Shown here: one piece after another, positions 1-9,231 of the stretch
How positions within the stretch are numbered: the first letter of the stretch is position 1
Layout of the letters: each line of letters begins with the position of its first letter
NCBI RefSeq assembly: GCF_000092025.1
Contig: NC_003064.2
Span: 186,001 to 250,000 of the forward strand
Origin: Agrobacterium fabrum str. C58
Lineage (GTDB): Bacteria; Pseudomonadota; Alphaproteobacteria; Rhizobiales; Rhizobiaceae
Length of the DNA: 64,000 nucleotides
Reading direction: 5' to 3'
Notes under the pieces: generated by a model
Told to the model about the DNA's origin: nothing
Database searches by the model: none
Seen by the model: only the letters and a program-made list of their open reading frames with translations
Made by a program: the position numbers and the translations under genes

Positions 1-249
1 ATTCTCGCACTTTACCGTTCCGCAATCGGGGTAGGGGCGGAGTGGAAGCCGGGTCTGAGCAGCATAACCGCGCCAGCGCTGGTGATCTGGGGCCTGGACG
101 ATCCGTTTCTGCCGCACCGCTTCGCCGACGAGCTCGGCAATGCCACACACGCACGCGCCGTCGTTAAGCTGCGCACCTCGCATTGGCCGATGATAGAGCG
201 TCCGGCCGATGTCGCGCGCGAACTCGAGGCCCATTGGGCTCACGGTTAA
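1..249 (+). CDS. Alpha/beta hydrolase, C-terminal part only
   Basis: The window opens inside a reading frame that encodes 82 residues and stops at 247-249. It contains the typical end of the alpha/beta-hydrolase fold: a strand followed by GLDDPFLP, which holds the usual catalytic acid, and later TSHWPMIERP, which holds the catalytic histidine close to the C-terminus. The nucleophile elbow lies outside the window, so substrate and subfamily cannot be judged. The next gene starts 160 bases downstream on the same strand. Confidence 0.8.
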   Translation: MLALYRSAIGVGAEWKPGLSSITAPALVIWGLDDPFLPHRFADELGNATHARAVVKLRTSHWPMIERPADVARELEAHWAHG

Positions 250-409
250 CGCCCTACGCTTGCGTCACTTGGGCTCAAACCCACGCAGCCGCAACGTGAA
301 CGGCAATGCTTGGTCTCTCGCTATGTGCCCAAGCATTTGTCCGGAAACGAAACCATGTGACGCAGCACGGCGAGCATTGCCGGGCTGCACCAGACAGGAG
401 CACGCCTAC

Positions 410-1534
410 ATGACCAATTCAGCAAACTCCCGGATCGGCGTCGGCATCGTCGGCGCCAGTGCCGATCGAGGCTGGGGCGGAATTGCTCACGTCCCGGCAC
501 TGCGGGCGCTCGATGCGTTCCAGATCCGCGCCGTCAGCACAACTCGTATGGAGAGTGCGAGCCGACTGGGCGCCGATCTCGCCTTTGACACACATCAGGC
601 GCTGGTCGTTCGGCCGGAGGTCGACTTGGTGGTGGTTGCGGTCAAGGTGCCGGATCACAAGCAGATCGTTTCGGACGCGCTCGCCGCGGGCAAGATGGTC
701 TATTGCGAATGGCCGCTCGCGCGAAATCTATCGGAAGCCGAAGCGCTGGAGGGGCTTGCCCGCGAACGGCGGCTGCGTACGGTTATTGGCCTGCAGGGCG
801 GCCTGCACCCGCCGATCCGCTACCTTCACGACCTCGTCCGGCAAGGCGTGATCGGCAGGCCGCTCAGCACGAGCATCCGAGCGCATCTGAACGACGACAT
901 GTGGGTCGGCCGATATGACCCGCCATTCGAGTACATGGCTCGTGCAGAGAATGGCGCGACGCTTCAAAGCATCATGCTCGGCCACGCGCTCCAACCACTG
1001 GCCCACGTACTCGGCGGATTCGAGAGCCTGTCCGCCATCGTCGCCAATCAGCGCGGCGACGGCGTTCGCCTTTCGGATGGCTCGTCCCACCCGAAGGATG
1101 CGCCCGACGAGATCATCGTCGCCGGCGTTCTCAAAGGCGGGATCGTTACTTCGCTGCATTACAGTGCCGGACAGTCCGTCGGCTTGGTGTGGGAGATCCA
1201 GGGCACGGAAGGCAGTCTGCGCGTGGAGACGGCGTCGGGCTACATCCACTTCGGTGATATGACCATCACGTTGCGCCGCGGCAGCGAGCCTGTCCGGCAC
1301 CTACGGGTCCCAACAGCATATGCGGCTCCCGACCTGCAACTCGAAGCGCCCGCGGCGGGTGTCGCCCGGCTCTACGCCCAACTCGCCGCCGACCTCCGCG
1401 ACGGAACCGCAGATGCGCCAGACTTCGCGGTCGCGCTCGATCGTCACCGGGTGCTCGAGGCGATTACACAGGCCAATCTAACGGGTCATCGCCAGCATCT
1501 GTCCCTCCGCGTTACAGGCAACCCAAATCCCTAA
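410..1534 (+). CDS. Gfo/Idh/MocA-family protein, Gal80-like
   Basis: 374 residues. The N-terminus is a Rossmann fold with the dinucleotide loop GIVGASADRGWG, and the C-terminal half is the alpha/beta domain of the Gfo/Idh/MocA family. I chose the ATG at 410 because CAGGAG lies about nine bases upstream; the open frame extends to 209 but that part overlaps the preceding hydrolase. The family motif EKP, whose lysine is catalytic in the oxidoreductases, reads EWPL here. This resembles Gal80-like members, which bind NAD(P) and act as sensors rather than enzymes. Whether this protein turns over a sugar substrate is therefore doubtful. A second protein of the same subtype lies at 9232-10332. Confidence 0.85.
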   Translation: MTNSANSRIGVGIVGASADRGWGGIAHVPALRALDAFQIRAVSTTRMESASRLGADLAFDTHQALVVRPEVDLVVVAVKVPDHKQIVSDALAAGKMVYCEWPLARNLSEAEALEGLARERRLRTVIGLQGGLHPPIRYLHDLVRQGVIGRPLSTSIRAHLNDDMWVGRYDPPFEYMARAENGATLQSIMLGHALQPLAHVLGGFESLSAIVANQRGDGVRLSDGSSHPKDAPDEIIVAGVLKGGIVTSLHYSAGQSVGLVWEIQGTEGSLRVETASGYIHFGDMTITLRRGSEPVRHLRVPTAYAAPDLQLEAPAAGVARLYAQLAADLRDGTADAPDFAVALDRHRVLEAITQANLTGHRQHLSLRVTGNPNP

Positions 1535-1903
1535 AAACCCAGGAAGGGCTCCAGTTCGCGCGCCGTCGCTCGTCTCTGCGCGTGCAACCGAAAGGCCGAG
1601 CAACCGCGTAAGCACCCGGCCTGCTTTCGCAGTACGCTCCAGGTCGACGTGTTGAAACGCCCCAGGAATGCAATCGAAGTCTGACTTCGGTACAGTTGTG
1701 CGGCCGGGTTCCAGCGTGTGTCCGGCGTTAGAAAGCGGCTTCAACACGTCGCGGGCCTTTATGGAATACGAAGATCAGATCCAATTGAGCCACCACTTTC
1801 CGATATTGTGGCTTTGACTAGATCCGGTTTACATAAAGGGGCGCATCATTGGTGAGAGGCCAGGCGCAAACGTCTCCGCTCAAGCCTCACACCAAACTCG
1901 AAA
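1535..1903. other. Intergenic, no confident gene
   Basis: No recognisable gene. A leftward frame (about 1478-1747) is open for 89 codons and begins with TTG after an AAGG, but it runs into the end of the upstream gene, has no family resemblance that I can name, and may be a relic or chance. No terminator-like hairpin with a T run is evident. Confidence 0.4.
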
Positions 1904-2209
1904 CTAGTCCCGTCGTCTCTCTCTTCTCATGCGCTCATGCTGCCGGCGTGCGTCTTCTGCCATGATCTGGCTTAGCCTTGCTGACTCAAGGGTCCGCAGT
2001 TGTGCGTCGTCACGACGCTGCTGCTGCTGGAGCATACATGCGGTATGAGACGATGATCCATATTGTGCGCCCATTCCCGAGCAGGTGTCGAGATCGGCGT
2101 AGCGTTCCTGTTCCGGTGTCTGGCAACCGGTCAGGATAAGGAGGCCTGCGAACATTGTTCCGGCAGACAGGCGTCGGATGACGATGTGATCTTGGGGGGC
2201 TTTGCTCAT
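1904..2209 (-). CDS. Small lipoprotein, function unknown
   Basis: 101 residues from the ATG at 2209, which has AGAAGG about seven bases upstream; an upstream in-frame ATG at 2242 would add 11 residues. After a short basic segment there is a hydrophobic stretch ending in the lipobox LILTGC, so the mature protein should be lipid-anchored at the cysteine. The mature part is short, rich in Gln, Arg and Asp, and ends in a strongly basic helix (RRQHERMRRERRRD) that could contact peptidoglycan, RNA or lipid. I do not recognise a named family. It stands alone, divergent from the S9 peptidase gene. Confidence 0.65.
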   Translation of the reverse strand: MSKAPQDHIVIRRLSAGTMFAGLLILTGCQTPEQERYADLDTCSGMGAQYGSSSHTACMLQQQQRRDDAQLRTLESARLSQIMAEDARRQHERMRRERRRD

Positions 2210-2428
2210 TTGATGTACCTTCTTTTTAGGCAAGTCAGTCAATTGCGAGAGCGAAGCGCGATCCCGCCAAAGCCATATGGAATCTCACAGTTACGCAGAA
2301 ATTACGTGATTCCGGACCAAGCTGGCTTTCACGGTTGACCCCGACGCGACGTCATAGTTCAGGCAGTGTGTCGATATTGTTTGATTGTGGCGGCCCGCGT
2401 TGGCGCCGTCGACGATGCGAGGTTCGAC

Positions 2429-4330
2429 ATGACTGCACCTGATCTCATCCCGATTGAAACGCTTTTTGGAATGCCAGAATTTTCGCGGGCGCAGATTTCG
2501 CCCGATGGCCGGCTGGTGGCCTATCTGGCCCCTTGGCGTGGACGGTTGAATATCTGGGTGCGGCCAGTCGGACAAGGCACGGCGCGGCGACTAACGGGCG
2601 ATGACACGCGCAATATCGACGGCTTTAGTTGGACGCGAGATACTCGCTACCTTCTCTTCATACAAGACACTCAGGGCGACGAGAACTGGCACCTTCATCG
2701 TGTGGAGGTGGATGGGGCAGAGGCCGTGGGTGGGAAGGCTAGGACTGTCGACTTGACGCCTTATTCCGGCGTGCGGGTAATGGGACTGGAGTTGTCCGCC
2801 GCGTTTCCAAGCAAGGCTTTCGTGCAGATGAACCTTAGAACTCCGGATCTGATCGACCTGTACGAGGTCGATATCGAAAGCGCTGAAACCAGGGTCGCGG
2901 CCTTGAATCCTGGTCGGTTCGTACGCTGGATCGTTACGCCGAACGGACCGATGCATGCCTTCATCATCAACGACGTGGGTGACCACGAACTGGCTCGTTA
3001 CGAAAACGGTGTTTTCACCACGTTGGCGAAGCTGAGCGGACGCGACCAGCCAATCGGACCGATGCCGCTGATGGTTGCGGCGGATGGAGAGAGCGTCTTG
3101 GTTGGCTGCAACGCGGGCAGCGACCATACCTATCTTGCTGCCATTGACCTTGCGACGGGCAAGTGCAGGGTAATCGACAGCCAGCCAGATTGCAGCCTCG
3201 ATACGCCACGGCCCGAGGCCGACCCGCGCTTTCCCTCCAGCCTAATCACCAATCCTGTGACAGGCGAGCTGCTGGCAGTGCGTTACCTTGGCAAAAGACA
3301 GCAGATACGGCCGCTAAACCTGCGTTTCGCCGCCGTTCTAAACAGCTTACAGCGTCTGTCAGACGGGGAAATAGGCTACATTTCCTGCGATGCCGGTGGG
3401 CGACAATGGGTGGCAGAATTTTGGGATGACCGGCATCCCGGTACAACATGGTTTTACGAACATGAGAGCGGCGAAGCGCATGTGCTTGGCGAGCGATTCT
3501 CAGCGCTCTCGGCTGAGCGGCTGGTGAGCGTGCGACCCATCGATGTGATTTCGCGTGACGGATTGACCTTGCCGTGCCATGTCACGCTGCCAGTCGGGTT
3601 CGATGCCAAGGATGAGCCGCGTGCGCTGCCCACCGTGCTTCTGGTACATGGCGGGCCGTGGTATCGCGACGCCTGCGTTTATGATCCTGAAGTGCAGTTC
3701 CTCGCCAACCGCGGCTATGCCGTGCTGCAGGTGAATTTTCGCGGCTCGACCGGTTATGGTAAGGCGTTCATGCAAGCCGCGATAGGGGAGTTCTCCGGGC
3801 GTATGCATGACGACCTGATCGACGGGCTCGACTGGCTAATCGGGCAGGGTATTGCCGACCCGGCGCGGGTGGCGATCTACGGCTGCTCCTATGGCGGTTA
3901 CGCCGCGCTGGTGGGCGCCAGCTTCACGCCGGAGCGTTTCACCGCAACCATCTCCTACTCCGGCATCTCCGATCTCCGGATGCTAGTGAATGGAGTGGTC
4001 CCGTTCGTACAGCCTACGCTGATCAACACCTACCTTTCTTACATGGGCGATCCGGACATCGAGACGCAGAACCGGGACATGCTTGCGCGCTCGCCGGTAA
4101 GCCGGCTTGATTGTATTTCCAAACCGCTTTTGGTGGTTCACGGCGCGAACGATGTGCGTGTCGCAAAGGCACAGGCGGATATGGTGGTGGAAAGGGTGCG
4201 TGCGAATGGTGTGGAGGTCGACTATCTTCTCAACGAGCGCGAAGGGCACTGGTTCATCAACGAGGATAGCAATATTGAGCTTTATCGGAAGATCGAGCGC
4301 TTTCTTGCACGGCATTTGAGGGGCGAGTAA
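2429..4330 (+). CDS. S9-family prolyl oligopeptidase-like serine peptidase
   Basis: 633 residues. The first 380 or so form WD/beta-propeller-like repeats (SPDGRLVAYLAP near residue 27 is the typical TolB/DPP-IV-like repeat), and the rest is an alpha/beta-hydrolase domain. The catalytic residues are visible: Ser487 in GCSYGGY, Asp575 in HGANDV and His607 in EGHWF. I chose the ATG at 2429 over the longer frame from 2366 because the protein begins there with the conserved family N-terminus and GCGAGG lies just upstream. No signal peptide is seen, so it is probably cytoplasmic and trims short or acylated peptides. A MerR regulator gene follows after 12 bases, and the two are likely cotranscribed. 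Confidence 0.9.
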   Translation: MTAPDLIPIETLFGMPEFSRAQISPDGRLVAYLAPWRGRLNIWVRPVGQGTARRLTGDDTRNIDGFSWTRDTRYLLFIQDTQGDENWHLHRVEVDGAEAVGGKARTVDLTPYSGVRVMGLELSAAFPSKAFVQMNLRTPDLIDLYEVDIESAETRVAALNPGRFVRWIVTPNGPMHAFIINDVGDHELARYENGVFTTLAKLSGRDQPIGPMPLMVAADGESVLVGCNAGSDHTYLAAIDLATGKCRVIDSQPDCSLDTPRPEADPRFPSSLITNPVTGELLAVRYLGKRQQIRPLNLRFAAVLNSLQRLSDGEIGYISCDAGGRQWVAEFWDDRHPGTTWFYEHESGEAHVLGERFSALSAERLVSVRPIDVISRDGLTLPCHVTLPVGFDAKDEPRALPTVLLVHGGPWYRDACVYDPEVQFLANRGYAVLQVNFRGSTGYGKAFMQAAIGEFSGRMHDDLIDGLDWLIGQGIADPARVAIYGCSYGGYAALVGASFTPERFTATISYSGISDLRMLVNGVVPFVQPTLINTYLSYMGDPDIETQNRDMLARSPVSRLDCISKPLLVVHGANDVRVAKAQADMVVERVRANGVEVDYLLNEREGHWFINEDSNIELYRKIERFLARHLRGE

Positions 4331-4342
4331 TGAGGGCGGCGC

Positions 4343-5092
4343 ATGCGCAGTAAGGAGATTGCAGGACTGGCGCGCGTGAGCATCCGCACGCTGCGGCACT
4401 ACCACCAGATCGGACTTTTGCCGGAGCCGCCAAGACAGAACAATGGGTATCGCATCTACAGCGTGCCGCATTTGATCCGACTGCTGCGTATCGGTCAATT
4501 GACAGCGCTCGGTTTCTCGCTCTCGCAAATCCCAGCGTTTCTCGACGGTCGTGCCGAGATGAGCGGGGACAGTTTGGACGCTCTTCTTGAGGGGCTCACG
4601 CGGCAGATCGAACTTCTGGAGCGTCAACGCCGGACTGTTACAGCCCTGCGTGACGGCAAAGGACACCCCGACATGGCGCCGGAATTTGCTGCGTCTCTGA
4701 TGGCGCTGGAGGTCGGGCGAGAGCCGAAAGCGGTGCGAGCCGGTCGGGAGCAATCTGTACTCCTGTCACACCTTTTGAATGAAGAGCAGCGCGCAGAACT
4801 GGCTCGGCTCTATGACGAACTAGCGGATATCGAACATGGTGTTACCCCAAGAGAACTGGGGCATCGATTCGATGCGTTGGGGCCCGGTAGCGACGACGTC
4901 GAGATTTCAGCCCTTGCCGAAGATTACATCGCCCATCTTGGATCATGGATGAGGGACTTCGACAACGCGTTGAGCGGCGGTAGGAGGCACCAGGCAGCAA
5001 CGCTGCTCTGGCTTCATGCCCTGGAGAATACGAACAACCAGCAGAAGCGCCTGCTGGTGGAGATCAACAGCGGGCTGGTGTCTGAGCGGTGA
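4343..5092 (+). CDS. MerR-family transcriptional regulator
   Basis: 249 residues. The N-terminal 70 residues are a winged helix of MerR type: LARVSIRTLRHYHQIGLL is the recognition helix and wing, followed by GYRIYS and a leucine-rich dimerisation helix. The C-terminal part is longer than in metal sensors and lacks a cysteine cluster, so a small-molecule or TipA-like ligand role is more likely than metal binding. It begins 12 bases after the S9 peptidase gene and probably belongs to the same transcript, perhaps controlling it. Start ATG at 4343. Confidence 0.88.
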   Translation: MRSKEIAGLARVSIRTLRHYHQIGLLPEPPRQNNGYRIYSVPHLIRLLRIGQLTALGFSLSQIPAFLDGRAEMSGDSLDALLEGLTRQIELLERQRRTVTALRDGKGHPDMAPEFAASLMALEVGREPKAVRAGREQSVLLSHLLNEEQRAELARLYDELADIEHGVTPRELGHRFDALGPGSDDVEISALAEDYIAHLGSWMRDFDNALSGGRRHQAATLLWLHALENTNNQQKRLLVEINSGLVSER

Positions 5093-5217
5093 TCGGTGGT
5101 TTGCGTCGGGCCGCTCGCAAAATGATTGATCGATTGCGGGGTCGAGCACAGTCGGCCCGGCGAGCTTGAAATTTTGCGCTGTCCTTACCCGGACATCATC
5201 AAGCCATATTCTATACA

Positions 5218-5249
5218 CTTGGTTATGACTGGATTCAGTTATAACCAAG
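5218..5249. promoter_or_regulatory. Inverted repeat upstream of LysR gene, putative operator
   Basis: Arms CTTGGTTAT (5218-5226) and ATAACCAAG (5241-5249) are perfect inverted repeats with a 14-base spacer, ending ten bases before the start codon of the LysR gene at 5259. The position suggests autoregulation: a protein bound here would block initiation. Binding by the adjacent LysR protein is inference. Confidence 0.6.
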
Positions 5250-5258
5250 AGCAATATC

Positions 5259-6176
5259 ATGGATATCAACGTTGCTTTAAAGGCATTCATCCGCACCGTC
5301 GAGAAGGGTTCTATTACTGCTGCGGCACGGGACCTCGGGGTAACGCAGCCGGCGGTCACAAAGCATATTTCGAACCTCGAACGGCACGTTCAAGCCAGGC
5401 TTCTGGAGCGCTCGTCGAAAATCGTTCGCCCGACGGCGCATGGACTCGAATTATACGAAGCCAGCCGCATTGCGATCGCATCAATCGACGCGGCGCTGGA
5501 GGGCGTCCGCATCAACACAGGTGAAATCGAAGGCAATCTAAGAATTCACGCCCCATCTTGCATTGGTGTTGGTCATCTCGAACGTATAGTCGGGGAATTT
5601 CAGGATGAGTATTGCGGGATCTCCGTCGAACTGGCTCTCGACGAGCGCACAGTCGACTTGGTCTATGATAATTTCGATTTGTCAGTCCACTACGGCAAAA
5701 TCGAGGATCAGGACGTCATCGCACGCCGCATCGGTTGGGTGGAGCGATTTCTTGTAGCGTCCCCTCTATATTTGGAACAGGTAGGGCAGATCAACGATAC
5801 GGGACGGCTTTCAGAGCTCGAGGTCATTGGCACTCCGAAGATGCTCGCTCAGCGCAACACTATTTCCCTATTGGGACCTAGTGCGCGCGCCGAAGACGTC
5901 GCCGTCAGGCCATTACTTATAACGAACAATGCGCATGTCATGATTGCAGCACTTTTACGGGGACGGGGTGTGGGACTGGTGCAGAAGAACCTCGTCTTGG
6001 ACTTGTTGGCCAGCGGCGAGCTGGTTAGGGTGCTTCCCGAGTATTGGCTGCGATCTACCGAAGCTTTTCTTGCTTATCCGTCCACAAAGTTCATGCGACC
6101 GGTCGTCCGGGCATTTACGGACTTCGTTATGCCGCGGCTCCGGAACATTGACGGGATCTCTCCGGAGCAGCGGTAG
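5259..6176 (+). CDS. LysR-family transcriptional regulator
   Basis: 305 residues. The N-terminal helix-turn-helix is clear (GSITAAARDLGVTQPAVTKH, followed by LERHVQARLLER), and residues 90-295 form the periplasmic-binding-protein-like effector domain. The gene stands alone on the plus strand, with a perfect inverted repeat immediately upstream that may be its own operator. Its target is not obvious; the L,D-transpeptidase gene downstream on the same strand is an unlikely metabolic target. Confidence 0.9.
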   Translation: MDINVALKAFIRTVEKGSITAAARDLGVTQPAVTKHISNLERHVQARLLERSSKIVRPTAHGLELYEASRIAIASIDAALEGVRINTGEIEGNLRIHAPSCIGVGHLERIVGEFQDEYCGISVELALDERTVDLVYDNFDLSVHYGKIEDQDVIARRIGWVERFLVASPLYLEQVGQINDTGRLSELEVIGTPKMLAQRNTISLLGPSARAEDVAVRPLLITNNAHVMIAALLRGRGVGLVQKNLVLDLLASGELVRVLPEYWLRSTEAFLAYPSTKFMRPVVRAFTDFVMPRLRNIDGISPEQR

Positions 6177-6300
6177 CCCTACATGGCATAGCCAACGGTT
6201 ATGACGGCTATCACTCATACAGATATGGAATATTCCGTCTGTTGAAGGATACCGTGCGACTCAAGCACGTGTGCCAGCCGCAACCCGAAAGTCGCCTTCC

Positions 6301-7017
6301 ATGATGCAGAACCGAAACAGTTTCATATCCCGTCGTACGTTCATAGTCGGCTCTTTAGCCGCGCCTGTCATACTCGGCGGATGCACAACAGTCCAAGAAA
6401 GATCGGCCTCGTCCCAGCCCATTGCCACTCCGCAGCCTTCACCGGTCGGCCCGGATCTTGCTTCCCGTTACGCTGCATTTGAAGACGGTGGACATTTCGT
6501 TCCTGCAGTTCCTTTTGAGCGAATGAACCCGGAATATCTCAGGCAGCGCGTTGCTGACCCGACCGGGGAGGCGCCGGGAACTGTTGTCGTCGATACGCCA
6601 AGGCGATTTCTCTATCTGGTGGAAAACGGCGGAACTGCGTTACGATACGGCGTTGGCATCGGGCGGGACGGATTTTCATGGGAAGGGAACGGATATATCC
6701 ACTGGCGTCAGCATTGGCCAAGATGGAAGCCGCCAAGCGAGATGATTGCCCGGCAACCCGAACTGGAAAAATACTCTGTCGCAAACGGAGGGATGGATCC
6801 TGGTCTTCATAACCCGCTCGGCGCTCGGGCCCTTTATATTTTCCAGAACGGAGAAGATACGCTGTATCGTCTCCACGGCAATCCCGAATGGCAATCCATC
6901 GGCAAGGCCGTTTCATCCGGCTGCGTCCGCCTCATGAACCAAGACATCGTTGACCTTTATGACCGCGTTCCGTTCCATGCCCCAATCGTCGTGCATCAGA
7001 CGCCGATGGCGGTGTGA
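6301..7017 (+). CDS. L,D-transpeptidase (YkuD domain) lipoprotein
   Basis: 238 residues from the ATG at 6301; the frame is open from a GTG at 6271, but the signal sequence fits the later start. The N-terminus has twin arginines (SRRTF), a hydrophobic core and a lipobox LGGC, suggesting an exported, lipid-anchored protein. The YkuD catalytic region is complete, with His192 in RLHGNPEW and Cys208 in SSGCVRLMNQD. Such enzymes make 3-3 cross-links in peptidoglycan or attach proteins to it, and alphaproteobacteria commonly encode many copies. It lies on its own between two LysR genes. Confidence 0.92.
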   Translation: MMQNRNSFISRRTFIVGSLAAPVILGGCTTVQERSASSQPIATPQPSPVGPDLASRYAAFEDGGHFVPAVPFERMNPEYLRQRVADPTGEAPGTVVVDTPRRFLYLVENGGTALRYGVGIGRDGFSWEGNGYIHWRQHWPRWKPPSEMIARQPELEKYSVANGGMDPGLHNPLGARALYIFQNGEDTLYRLHGNPEWQSIGKAVSSGCVRLMNQDIVDLYDRVPFHAPIVVHQTPMAV

Positions 7018-7077
7018 TGGTAAATTGAGTGTTACGCGTTCCGAGATGCTTGGCGGCGATACGATTGCGATGGTCGC

Positions 7078-8034
7078 CTAATAATACTGCGGGGCAAGAT
7101 CGCTGCAGATATTTTCTGAAGAGAGCCACACATGGGGAAACGCGGCGAGCAGACCGTTTCTCAGCCATTGCTGTGCCGGGTGCCCGTCATTGCGACGATG
7201 CCAGGACAGCACGAATGGTACCGGGTTTAGGGGGAGCGGGAAATCGAAGACTGCAAGACGCTCCGCAAAGCCTGAATGAGCAACGACGCTTTCGATGACG
7301 GTCGCGACCATATCCGACGATGCAACCAATGCCGGTGCGACGTGCATATGAGGAATAGTCACGGCCGCCCGCCTCCTGAAATTCTTCGAAGCCAGTGCGG
7401 CATCAGCAACATCCAGACCCTCATTATCGGGCGCGACCAGGATATGCGTCAGAGACAGAAAAGTCTCGGGATCGAAAGGGCGGCCGAGGATTGGATGATC
7501 CTTCCTAAGGATACAAACGAACCGCTCCTGGAAAAGCCGGGCACTCAGGATCCGGCTCGTGGGCGTGGGAGGAATGCCGACCGTCAGATCGACGCCGCCA
7601 CTGTCGAGCAGGGAAACCGCGTCATCACGGCTGCTATAATCCCTGACCTTGATATCAATTCCGGGGGCTTTTTCCTCAAGCAGCGACAGGAGGCGCGGCA
7701 ATATGACTGAACCAGCATGTGCCGAAACGGCAATGGAAAAAGATATGGTCGATTTGTCGGGATCAAAACCCTGCGTGAATTGCAATGTCCGCTGAATTTC
7801 CCGCAGAGCAAGTGAGATCGGTTCGGCAAGTTCTACCGCTCGCGGTGTAGGCTGAAGTCCGTTCGGCCCGCGAACGAATAATTCGTCACGCAGGAGAAAC
7901 CGCAATCTCGACAAAGCCGCGCTCATGGCCGGCTGGGTCCGCCCAATACGGCTTCCGGCGCGTGTGACATTGCGCTCGGAATTGAGAGCGTCAAAGGCAA
8001 CGAGAAGATTGAGATCGATACCGTGTAAATTCAT
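7078..8034 (-). CDS. LysR-family transcriptional regulator, NodD-like subgroup
   Basis: 318 residues from the ATG at 8034; seven residues more if the ATG at 8055 is used. The start MNLHGIDLNLLVAFDAL and the segment TRAGSRIGRTQPAMSAALSRLR are typical of the NodD/SyrM/NahR-like branch of LysR proteins, followed by the effector domain. It is the last gene of a leftward run that includes an aldo/keto reductase 51 bases upstream, a Gal80-like protein and an MFS transporter, so it may regulate that set. No nod-box-like sequence was identified. Confidence 0.9.
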   Translation of the reverse strand: MNLHGIDLNLLVAFDALNSERNVTRAGSRIGRTQPAMSAALSRLRFLLRDELFVRGPNGLQPTPRAVELAEPISLALREIQRTLQFTQGFDPDKSTISFSIAVSAHAGSVILPRLLSLLEEKAPGIDIKVRDYSSRDDAVSLLDSGGVDLTVGIPPTPTSRILSARLFQERFVCILRKDHPILGRPFDPETFLSLTHILVAPDNEGLDVADAALASKNFRRRAAVTIPHMHVAPALVASSDMVATVIESVVAHSGFAERLAVFDFPLPLNPVPFVLSWHRRNDGHPAQQWLRNGLLAAFPHVWLSSENICSDLAPQYY

Positions 8035-8085
8035 GGGATGGATAATTAAACTCATCCTTCATCGATCTCAAGCATCTTTTCCGTG

Positions 8086-9102
8086 TCAGCGCGAGTGTCC
8101 GTTTCCGTCATTCAGCAACCAACCCGGATACTCGACGGGTAGACGACTGACCTCATCGAGCTTCGCCATGTCGTTATCGTCCAGCTCAATCGATGCGGAC
8201 CGAATGTTTTCCTGCAATTGCTCGACGCGCTTCGCACCGATGATGACGGTCGAGACGACCTTTTGCTTCAGCAGCCAGGCGATCGCGATTTGCGCCGGGC
8301 TGGAGCCGTGTTTCTCCGCGACAGCTTTCAGGACCGCGATCAGGGGCTCTCCCCGTATGCGATCGATGGGTGGAAAATCCAATTCCGTCTGTCGACCGCC
8401 TGCGGCATTGCCCCCAGCTGAATACTTTCCGGTGAGATAGCCGCCGGCAAGCGGACTCCAGACCATGAGGCCAACACGTTCCGATGAGAGCAGCGGGCCG
8501 ATCTCGCGCTCGAGATCGCGCCCGACAAGCGTGTAGTATGCCTGCAGTGACGTGATTGGTGCGAGGGCTCTGGCGCGTGTTATCCCGATCGCCTTCATGA
8601 TCTGCCACGCGGCCCAGTTCGAAAGGCCGATGTAGCGAACGTCGCCGGCCCGCACGAGTGTGTCGAGCGCCTCCAGCGTTTCCTCGATCGGTGTCGCGGA
8701 ATCGAATGCGTGGATCTGGTATAGATCGATGTGGTCCAGACCCAGCCGGCCGAGGCTTGCCCGGCATTCGGAAATTATGTGCCCCCGCGACGCGCCGCGA
8801 TGGTTTGGTCCGTCACCCATGGCGGAGGCGACTTTGGTGGCGATCACGACATCGCTGCGCGACACTCCAAGGTTCTTCAGTGAACGTCCCAGTATTTCTT
8901 CGCTGCGTCCGTGCGCATAGACGTTTGCCGTATCGAACAGGTTTATGCCGGCCTCGAGAGCGGCCTTGACCAGTGCATCGGCATCCTCCTGGTCAAGTCT
9001 CCCCACCTTTCCCCATAGCCCGTCAGTTCCGCCGAATGTCATGGCGCCGAAACACAATTCGGACACGAACAACCCGCTTTCACCCAGCTTGCGCATTTGC
9101 AT
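8086..9102 (-). CDS. Aldo/keto reductase
   Basis: 338 residues from the ATG at 9102, which is preceded by AAGGACGACATC; the frame extends to 9171 but without a better start. The AKR (beta/alpha)8 barrel motifs are present: Asp and Tyr in LFDTANVYAHGRSEE, Lys in VIATKVA and His in LYQIHAFDS, which together form the catalytic tetrad. The length and the MxxRKLGxSGL start fit the YajO/PhdYeHH-type NADP-dependent reductases with sugar or aldehyde substrates. It lies between the Gal80-like gene and a LysR gene on the same strand. Confidence 0.92.
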   Translation of the reverse strand: MQMRKLGESGLFVSELCFGAMTFGGTDGLWGKVGRLDQEDADALVKAALEAGINLFDTANVYAHGRSEEILGRSLKNLGVSRSDVVIATKVASAMGDGPNHRGASRGHIISECRASLGRLGLDHIDLYQIHAFDSATPIEETLEALDTLVRAGDVRYIGLSNWAAWQIMKAIGITRARALAPITSLQAYYTLVGRDLEREIGPLLSSERVGLMVWSPLAGGYLTGKYSAGGNAAGGRQTELDFPPIDRIRGEPLIAVLKAVAEKHGSSPAQIAIAWLLKQKVVSTVIIGAKRVEQLQENIRSASIELDDNDMAKLDEVSRLPVEYPGWLLNDGNGHSR

Positions 9103-9231
9103 GATGTCGTCCTTCTTTTTGAATTTCCGAGATTGACCGGCGGCGATAGATTTTGTTGAGCGTATTCCCAATTGATTGCGCTAACGGCCGGCTCGACATC
9201 CGGTGCGAACGCCGAGCCATTCTGCGATACC

